A stretch of 64,000 nt of DNA from Apoderus coryli (lineage: Eukaryota > Arthropoda > Insecta > Coleoptera > Attelabidae). The position numbers were made by a program, and so were the translations under genes. The DNA lies in assembly GCA_911728435.2 (NCBI GenBank), contig OU452214.1, positions 10,542,105 through 10,606,104 of the forward strand. The letters run 5' to 3'. Below the pieces are notes generated by a model that was given only the letters and a program-made list of their open reading frames with translations, was not told the DNA's origin and did not search any database. Numbering within the stretch: the stretch's first letter is position 1; each line of letters starts with the position of its first letter. Of the stretch, positions 57,907 through 64,000 are shown one piece after another.

Positions 57907-57982
57907 TTTTGGGAAACGTACTGGCGGAAGTGCCCGACGACAGAATGAATGCTTCGTACTTGAACCCTCTGAGATGATTGTG
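57907..57982 (+). CDS. Gef26: PDZ-GEF, third coding exon
   Basis: 76-bp exon between acceptor TTTTATTTTACAG and donor GTAAGT (57983). Its first base T completes AG to Ser, then FGKRTGGSARRQNECFVLEP and SEMIV follow, ending in phase 0. The motif LEPSEMIV is the end of the cNMP-binding-like domain of PDZ-GEF proteins. The preceding intron (26934-57906) is about 31 kb and consists mostly of mobile elements. The exon sits only ~90 bp after a jockey-like retrotransposon tail and ~130 bp before an RTE remnant. Further exons are outside the window. Confidence 0.92.
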
Positions 57983-58910
57983 GTAAGTTTGATTATATTG
58001 AAAATGATCATCGTTTTTGATTTATCTACGTAGGTACATACGTAAAATACATTTTAAGTGTTAAAACTTTAAAACTCTTTTAAATTAGCCATGATTTTAT
58101 TTTTAAATCATACTGAACTTATATCTTGAGTGAATTACTCGAAGAAACGCTTTAAGCGCATGGCTCATCAAGCTTATGAGCCTGTAGTCTTCGCAGTTTC
58201 TTGGGTTTGCTTTTTTTGGAATGGCAACAAATGTAGACCTCAACCAGTCCCTGGGGATTTGTCCAGAGTCATATATCACGTTGAAGAGATATGTAAGATG
58301 TTTGATATTTACTCATTTCAAAACTTCTGCATATATGTCGTCATGACCCGGACTTTTACCATTCTTCATACAGCTTATTGCGTACTTAACTTCAGATTCG
58401 AGAATTTTTGGACCGCTCATATTTTCGGTAGTGTTATTTGTACGAAGGTCCTTGAATAGTGTCTCCGCGTAATTCCTCCAAACTTCTTTGAGTTCGTCAG
58501 CATCTGATATCGGTCTTCCCTGCTGATTTCTCAACGCTGTTCGTATGCCTGCTCCAGTTATTTCCTTTACCTTTCTATGGAAGTTAAAAGAGTCATGCAG
58601 CTGATGAAGTCTTTCAGCCTCGTCGCATTGTTCTCGAGTCCATTTCTCTTTAGCTTCCCTTATTTTTCTCTTAATAGTGCGGTTCAGTTCTTTATATTTA
58701 TCATGATGCTGGCTTTTAACAAGTCGGCGTTCATTCATCAAGCTCAGGATTTCGTCGGTCATCCATGGTTTGATTTTTGTCAGCCGCAATTTCCAGACTA
58801 GGGTTGCGTTCCTGGCACAGTTTGTCTAATTCAGTCTTCATGTTTTCTTGCATTGGGGGATGTTTCAATGCCTGAATGTCGTATTTACGGCTTCTTCGCC
58901 CCTTAGATAA

Positions 58911-61321
58911 CACAGGCCAACAAAATGAAAAAAAAAATTTGGTGCCAGAAATCTAACATCTGATTTTAGATGTTTTTAATGTGCTGATTCCAAAAATGCC
59001 ACCAGATTTTTTCTATCAGCTCTAGTTTTTGAGATACACGTTACAGGTTAAATGATATATTTTTTTCTGATAAAAGAAACAAATAAAGAGATAAATATGT
59101 ACTTAATCGTCAAAATAGGAATTTCCCAGAATCTAATTAGCCAAATGGATACCTGGAATTGTCCCTGACCCAATGTTCCTATACTAGGAACTACTCAATA
59201 CAATGCTCTTACTTACTTTTATACCTGTAATTGCCTATGACCCGATCCTTCTATACCTGCTTGGCTGTACTTGATTTAGTATATTACTGAGTTTTCCCAA
59301 GTAAAGTTGTGCTATCATTTTGTGTAAATTTTGGTCGTTTTGTAGTATCAAGACACTAAACTGAAACAATGGCATCCACAAGCAGACGTACCTGTGCAAA
59401 TCATCCCGATGTTTTTTGTTATGTGTGTGGTGAATACACTTTGAAAGAGAGCAGAAAAAGGATTTCTGACTTTGTGAAAAGAGCTTATCTTGCCTATTTT
59501 GGCGTTCATTTAGGAGATCAAGATAAATCTTGGGCCCCACATTTCATATGTAAAACATGTGTTGAACATTTGCGACAGTGGACAACTGGAAAGAGGAAGT
59601 GCCTAAAGTTTGGTGTACCAATGGTTTGGAGAGAACCGCGGAACCATCATGACGACTGCTATTTTTGTCTCGTTAATATTAAAGGCATAAATAGAAACAA
59701 TAGACACAAATGGACATATCCTGATCTAGATTCTGCAAGAAGGCCTGTAGTGCATTCGGAAGAAATACCCGTTCCATCATTCAGCAGTCTACCCAAACTG
59801 ACAGAAGATGATACAGAAACATCAACGTCTGACGAAGTTAAAAGAATTCAATCAGAAAACGACAGCGATTTTGAAGCAGATTTAGCAACTCCGCAGTGTT
59901 TCAATCAAGAAGAACTAAACGATCTTATAAGAGACCTGAATCTCTCAAAGGAATCCGCTGAATTACTTGCATCCAGATTAAAAGAAAAAAATCTACTTTG
60001 TCGAGGTACTAATATTACATTTTATCGTAAAAGAGATAAGGATCTGCTGCCTTTTTTCACTCAGGAAAATGACTTGGTATTCTGTAACAATATAAAAGGG
60101 CTCTTAGAAAAAATGGGTTTGCCTGAATACACTCCAGATGATTGGCGCCTTTTTATTGACAGTTCAAAACGTAGTTTAAAATGTGTTCTTTTACATAACG
60201 GTAACAAATATGGCTCAATTCCTATTGGTCATTCTACTACCATGAAGGAAGAATATGAAACAATAGCATTAGTTTTGAGAAAAATTAAATACGAAGAACA
60301 TCAGTGGTCAATTTGTGTTGATTTAAAAATGATTAACTTCCTCCTTGGACAGCAGAGTGGTTATACAAAATATCCTTGTTTTTTGTGCCTTTGGGACAGC
60401 AGAGCTAAAAATGAGCACTGGGTTAACAAAAATTGGCCTTCAAGAGATGTCATGATTCAAGGAATACAAAACGTGATCAACGAACCTTTGGTTTCAAGAG
60501 AAAAAATCTTACTTCCGCCCTTGCATATCAAGCTAGGCCTAATGAAGCAATTTGTGAAGGCCTTAAATCGAGATGGAAATTGTTTTGGGTATTTGTCACG
60601 TAAATTTCCTGGCATTAGCACGGAAAAACTAAAAGCTGGTATATTTGATGGTCCTCAAATAAGGCAACTTGTTAAAGATCCACAATTCACCACATCAATG
60701 AACGAGACTGAATCTAACGCTTGGAGTTCATTTGTTCAAGTAGTACAAAATTTTCTTGGCAATCATAAAGCAGACAATTACGTAGAATTAGTGGAAACTA
60801 TGCTTTCAAATTTTAATATTCTCGGCTGTAACATGAGTATAAAAGTTCACTACCTCCACAGCCACCTAGATCGTTTTCCAGAAAACTTAGGTGATTGTAG
60901 TGAAGAACAGGGGGAAAGATTCCACCAGGATATTAAAACTATGGAAGATCGTTATCAAGGACGATGGGATAGCCACATGATGGCGGACTACTGCTGGAGC
61001 CTTCAGCGAGACTGCCCTAGTAAACTCCATTCTAGAAAATCGTATAAAAGAAAATTTTTATGTGATTAGTGACTAATGTAATTATGTAAATTAAGTTTTT
61101 GCAATAAATACTTAAATCCATGTGTCTTTGTTTTTTTTAACTGTCAATAGTAATATTATATATTATAACAGTTATAACGTAAATTATATACACAATTTTT
61201 TAAAAAATCTCAAAAACTAGATCTGATAGACAAAATCTGAGAACCTTTTTACATTCTGCATCCAAAAATTACTCAGGAACAGTTAAAAAATCGCAGGCAC
61301 CAAAATGTGTGTTGGCCTGTG
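58911..61321 (+). mobile_element. CMC-like (CACTA/Mirage/Chapaev-related) DNA transposon, apparently intact
   Basis: Tips CACAGGCCAACA (58911) and the exact complement ending at 61321, with a second shared block TTTGGTGCC about 25 bp in. A 33-bp subterminal inverted block (CAGATTTT.TCTATCAG.TC then TAGTTTTTGAGAT) lies at 59003-59035 and 61206-61239. Target duplication TAA at 58908-58910 and 61322-61324: removing the element and one TAA restores the reading frame of the RTE endonuclease-RT protein. One uninterrupted transposase ORF lies within. Length 2411 bp. CAC-tips with a 3-bp duplication suit the CMC group (inference). Confidence 0.88.
59369..61069 (+). CDS. CMC-like transposase, 566 aa
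   Basis: Single intact ORF with an AATGG start context. N-terminus: a cysteine-rich DNA-binding region (C9, C17/C20, C61/C64/H67, C97/C100), then an acidic linker (about 140-175). Catalytic domain: candidate Asp264 (LFIDSS) and Asp318 (ICVDLK), followed by the C-x2-C pair at 337/340 (YPCFLCLWDSR), the histidine cluster 494-499 (HYLHSH) and a glutamate in CSEEQGERFHQD (512-516). This D, D, C2C, H...H, E order is the signature described for CMC and Transib/RAG1-type transposases. Similar 'uncharacterized' proteins are repeated in many arthropod genomes. Not disrupted, so possibly active. The triad assignment is inference. Confidence 0.82.
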   Translation: MASTSRRTCANHPDVFCYVCGEYTLKESRKRISDFVKRAYLAYFGVHLGDQDKSWAPHFICKTCVEHLRQWTTGKRKCLKFGVPMVWREPRNHHDDCYFCLVNIKGINRNNRHKWTYPDLDSARRPVVHSEEIPVPSFSSLPKLTEDDTETSTSDEVKRIQSENDSDFEADLATPQCFNQEELNDLIRDLNLSKESAELLASRLKEKNLLCRGTNITFYRKRDKDLLPFFTQENDLVFCNNIKGLLEKMGLPEYTPDDWRLFIDSSKRSLKCVLLHNGNKYGSIPIGHSTTMKEEYETIALVLRKIKYEEHQWSICVDLKMINFLLGQQSGYTKYPCFLCLWDSRAKNEHWVNKNWPSRDVMIQGIQNVINEPLVSREKILLPPLHIKLGLMKQFVKALNRDGNCFGYLSRKFPGISTEKLKAGIFDGPQIRQLVKDPQFTTSMNETESNAWSSFVQVVQNFLGNHKADNYVELVETMLSNFNILGCNMSIKVHYLHSHLDRFPENLGDCSEEQGERFHQDIKTMEDRYQGRWDSHMMADYCWSLQRDCPSKLHSRKSYKRKFLCD

Positions 61322-61670
61322 TAATAGTTTACATCTAAAACAGAAGTTCGCAACAACGGGGTTATGATCTGAGCTAATGTCTGCTCCTGGATATGCTGCC
61401 ACACGTGTAATGCTGTTCTGATATCTCTTGTTAATTAAGATGTAGTCAATCTGGTTGCGGACGACATTTCGCTGTCTGTCTTGAGGTGACTTCCAAGTAT
61501 AGAGCTTTCTAGGGTGCAGCTTATAGAAAGTGTTCTTAATAGCCAACTCTTCATCGCGACAGAATTGAATTAGCATTTCGCCTTGCTCATTTCTATCACC
61601 CAGACCAAATGCCCCCGCTACACCCTCTACACCACCGCTGCCGACCTTTGCATTAAAATCGCCCATTTTT

Positions 61671-63370
61671 TTAGTTCTCCATATCTCTGTCTGTCTGTAT
61701 CCACGAAAACGCAAAAACCACTTAACAGATTTTATGCAAATTTGGTACAAAAATACTATTGGACATGGCAAGGAGCTGATTAGATTTTGGGAAACATTGA
61801 GCGTAGGCAAGGGGTTTAAAAGAGGGTTCAAAAATTTTAAAAAATCATATTTCTTAAACTTATCCGAAATACTGCATAATTTTTTATGCATTTAATTGAA
61901 TATATCCTAAAATATTGAACATAAAATATTAGACCACATTGGCGTTCGAAAATAGTGTAAAATGGGGTCAAAAAGATTTTAAAAAATCATATTTCTTAAA
62001 TATAGCAGAAATATTAACTAATTATTTATAGCTTTGATATGATATTATGAAGGGCTACAAATATTTGTTGTTCGAAACTTACCTATATTCGCCCTGTTGG
62101 CGTCAGCCTAAATACGATAAGTTAAAAGTATTGAATTGACTAGGTGGTGTTAAACTATATTCACTATCACTGTTTTTCATTATGTAAATAGCTTTGAAAC
62201 TTATTTATTACTTGCTTTTGGTCATTTTATACATAAATACGTAGTTTTAAAAAAAATGTCTGTCTGTCTGTATCCACGACAACGCAAAAACCACTTGACA
62301 GATTTTAACCAAATTTGGTACAAAAATACTATTGGACATGGCAAGGAGCTGATTAGATTTTGGGAAACATTGGGCGTAGGCAATGGGTTTAAAAGAGGGT
62401 TCAAAAATTTAAAAAAATCATAGTTCTTAAACTTATCCGAAATACTGCATAACTTTTTACGCATTTAATTGAATATGACCTAAAATATTGAACATAAAAT
62501 ATTAGACGTTCGAAAATAGTGTAAAATGGGGTAAAAAAGGTTTTAAAAAATCGTATTTCTTAAATATAGCAGAAATATTAACTAATTATTTACAGCTTTG
62601 ATAGAATATAACCTATAAAATGTGTCATAAATAACTTACTCTCATAGGCGTTCGTAAATAGTGGAAAAGGGGTCAAAACATAAAAAAATATATATTTCCT
62701 AATCTTATTCGAAATATGGAATAATTGTTCATAGTTTTGATACAATATAAGCTAGAAAATATTCCATAAAAGAATTAGTTCACACAGACGTTCGAAAATA
62801 GTCTAAAAAAGGGTCAAAATCATAAAAAAAAAGTGATTCCCAAATATACCAAGAAAATTGGCTAATTATATATACCTTTGATATAAGATAACCTAAAAAA
62901 TGCAGCATAAAATTTTTATTTACATGGGCGTCCGTAGATAGTAGAAAAAGGGGTAAAAAAAAATTAAAATGTAAAAAATGTATATATAACTAGTTGAATT
63001 GGTGTTAAAAATACACTACAAAAATTAATGTACCATAGGCGTCCGTGAAAATTCTATAAAAGGGTCAGAAAAAATTTGTATACCTGATAACTCAAAAACC
63101 ACTTAACGGATTTTAACCATATTTGGTACGAAAATACTACAGGATATTTATAGGTGGTGATTAACATTGAGCGTAGGCAAGGGGTTTAAAAGAGGGTTCA
63201 AAAATTAAAAAAATCATAGTTCTTAAACTTATCCGAAATATTGAATAATTTTTTGGGCGTTTAATTAAATATAACCTAAAATATTTAACCTAAACAATTA
63301 GACCACATTGACATTCGAAAAAAGTGTGAAATGGGGTGTGAAATAGTCGAAAATTATTCAAAATGCTTAG
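61671..63370. repeat. Diverged ~140-bp tandem repeats related to the 142-bp satellite
   Basis: Two or three longer copies start TCTGTCTGTCTGTATCCACG (61687, 62262; partial near 63090) and lead into GAGCGTAGGCAAGGGGTTTA. They are followed by units with GGCGTTCGAAAATAGTG...GGGTCAAAA at about 61940, 62510, 62647, 62788, 62927 and 63037; spacings of ~140 bp occur. GGCGTAGGC and AGGGTCAAAA are the same words as in the 49.8-52.5 kb array, so this is an older relative. 62105-62180 repeats 38355-38450. Confidence 0.7.
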
Positions 63371-64000
63371 GAATTTTCGACCACGAAAGTGTGATTGATT
63401 TATTTATTCTATTTGTACTTAAATTGAAATGATGATTGAATTCATCATCAAAACGACTAGACAAGGCCCTGAAGAAAGTTTAGATTAAAATATATAGGGT
63501 GTCCCATTTGAAATGCTGCTGTTACAGTCGAAGAAGGCCTCTAATAAAATGCCTACGCGGTAAATAAAACTTATTTTTAATATTGTGATATTTCCTATAG
63601 CGGTTAAAAATACATCTTAATGATAAAAATAAAAATATTACTTTACGGAAACATTGTGTAAGCAACACGCATCAATGATATCAACCTACGTATGTGTACA
63701 TTATTTGTATTATGTGATATTAATGTAAAACCGTGTTTTTATTCGAAAAAACCGCAACGTGGTTTTGTTACAATTTTCTTCAAAATGTATGTCACAAGAT
63801 TTTTTTATTATTAACTATTATGAATAATCATTATCAAGATAATCCACTTCTTCTAGTTGCGTATTCTTTAATTGTAAATATAAATGATTTAAATAACTTG
63901 GATTAAGTACTGAACAAGGTAGTTCGTTAAAAATGGGAGATTTCGCCGCTGTCCCAGTATTAAAACGCAGAGTTATCAATACTTGAAGTAAAACACTTGA
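63371..64000. other. No gene recognised
   Basis: AT-rich. ATAGGGTGTCCCATTTGAAA near 63495 is another DNA-element tip motif. No ORF of note up to the window end. Confidence 0.4.

Larger units (their letters stand above)
58115..61670 (-). mobile_element. RTE-type retrotransposon, truncated and split by a DNA transposon
   Basis: Minus-strand. 61322-61670 encodes the C-terminal half of the endonuclease (MGDFNAKVG, NTFYKLHPRKLYTWKSP, NQIDYILINKRY, GADISSDHNPVVANF). After the inserted element at 58911-61321 the same frame continues at 58910 (LSKGRRSRKYDIQ), through the linker (KPWMTDEILSLMNERRL) to the RT start (MKNGKSPGHDDIYAEVLK, GQIPRDWLRSTFVAIPKK, YRLISLMSHALKAFL), ending near 58115. Endonuclease start and most of RT are missing. 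These sequences resemble those often labelled craniofacial development protein 2-like in insects, a known misannotation of RTE elements. Confidence 0.85.

Noticed and set aside
59235..59540. Minus-strand ORF over the start of the CMC-like transposase
   Set aside because: Shadow of the strong plus-strand ORF, whose cysteine motifs are conserved.
61583..61783. Plus-strand ORF over the RTE endonuclease
   Set aside because: Opposite-strand shadow of the endonuclease sequence.

Overview
This is a slice of an insect nuclear genome: AT-rich, intron-containing, and packed with insect-type mobile elements (mariner/Tc1, jockey- and CR1/L2-type non-LTR retrotransposons, RTE, foldback elements, satellites). 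I cannot fix the order; a beetle or hemipteran would fit.

Only one host gene can be supported. Three small plus-strand coding exons (23088-23386, 26850-26933, 57907-57982) join with perfect codon phase. They encode the start of a PDZ-GEF / Rap guanine-nucleotide exchange factor (Drosophila Gef26/dizzy, vertebrate RAPGEF2/6), covering the N-terminus and much of its cyclic-nucleotide-binding-like domain. Its second coding intron is 31 kb and holds about half of the window. Almost everything else is transposon or satellite.

Layout. 0-5.7 kb: a foldback MITE, a degenerate minisatellite, and a decayed mariner with a CR1/L2-like retrotransposon (copy A) inserted in it. 5.3-10 kb: short 174-bp satellite array, a transposase remnant, and retrotransposon copy B split by an intact DD41D mariner-type transposon with perfect 340-bp terminal repeats. 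11.4-13.8 kb: another retrotransposon remnant carrying a deleted mariner. 15.3-17.7 kb: a ~170-bp satellite array. 20.6-22.4 kb: dispersed repeats and an A-rich tract. 22.8-27 kb: first Gef26 exons, with a foldback element made of the 170-bp satellite in intron 1. 27.3-57.9 kb (intron 2): satellite, retrotransposon copies C and D, 174-bp satellites, several inverted-repeat elements, a Crypton-like remnant, a second satellite foldback element, a 142-bp satellite with dimeric higher-order structure, a Ty3/Gypsy fragment and a jockey-like remnant. 57.9-64 kb: exon 3, an RTE retrotransposon split by an apparently intact CMC-like (CACTA/Mirage/Chapaev-related) DNA transposon, then old ~140-bp repeats.

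The main biology is nesting. In several places one element sits inside another, and removing it restores the older element (with TA or TAA target duplications). This gives a relative insertion order without any database. Two transposons (6257-8343 and 58911-61321) have intact ORFs and ends and could be autonomous.
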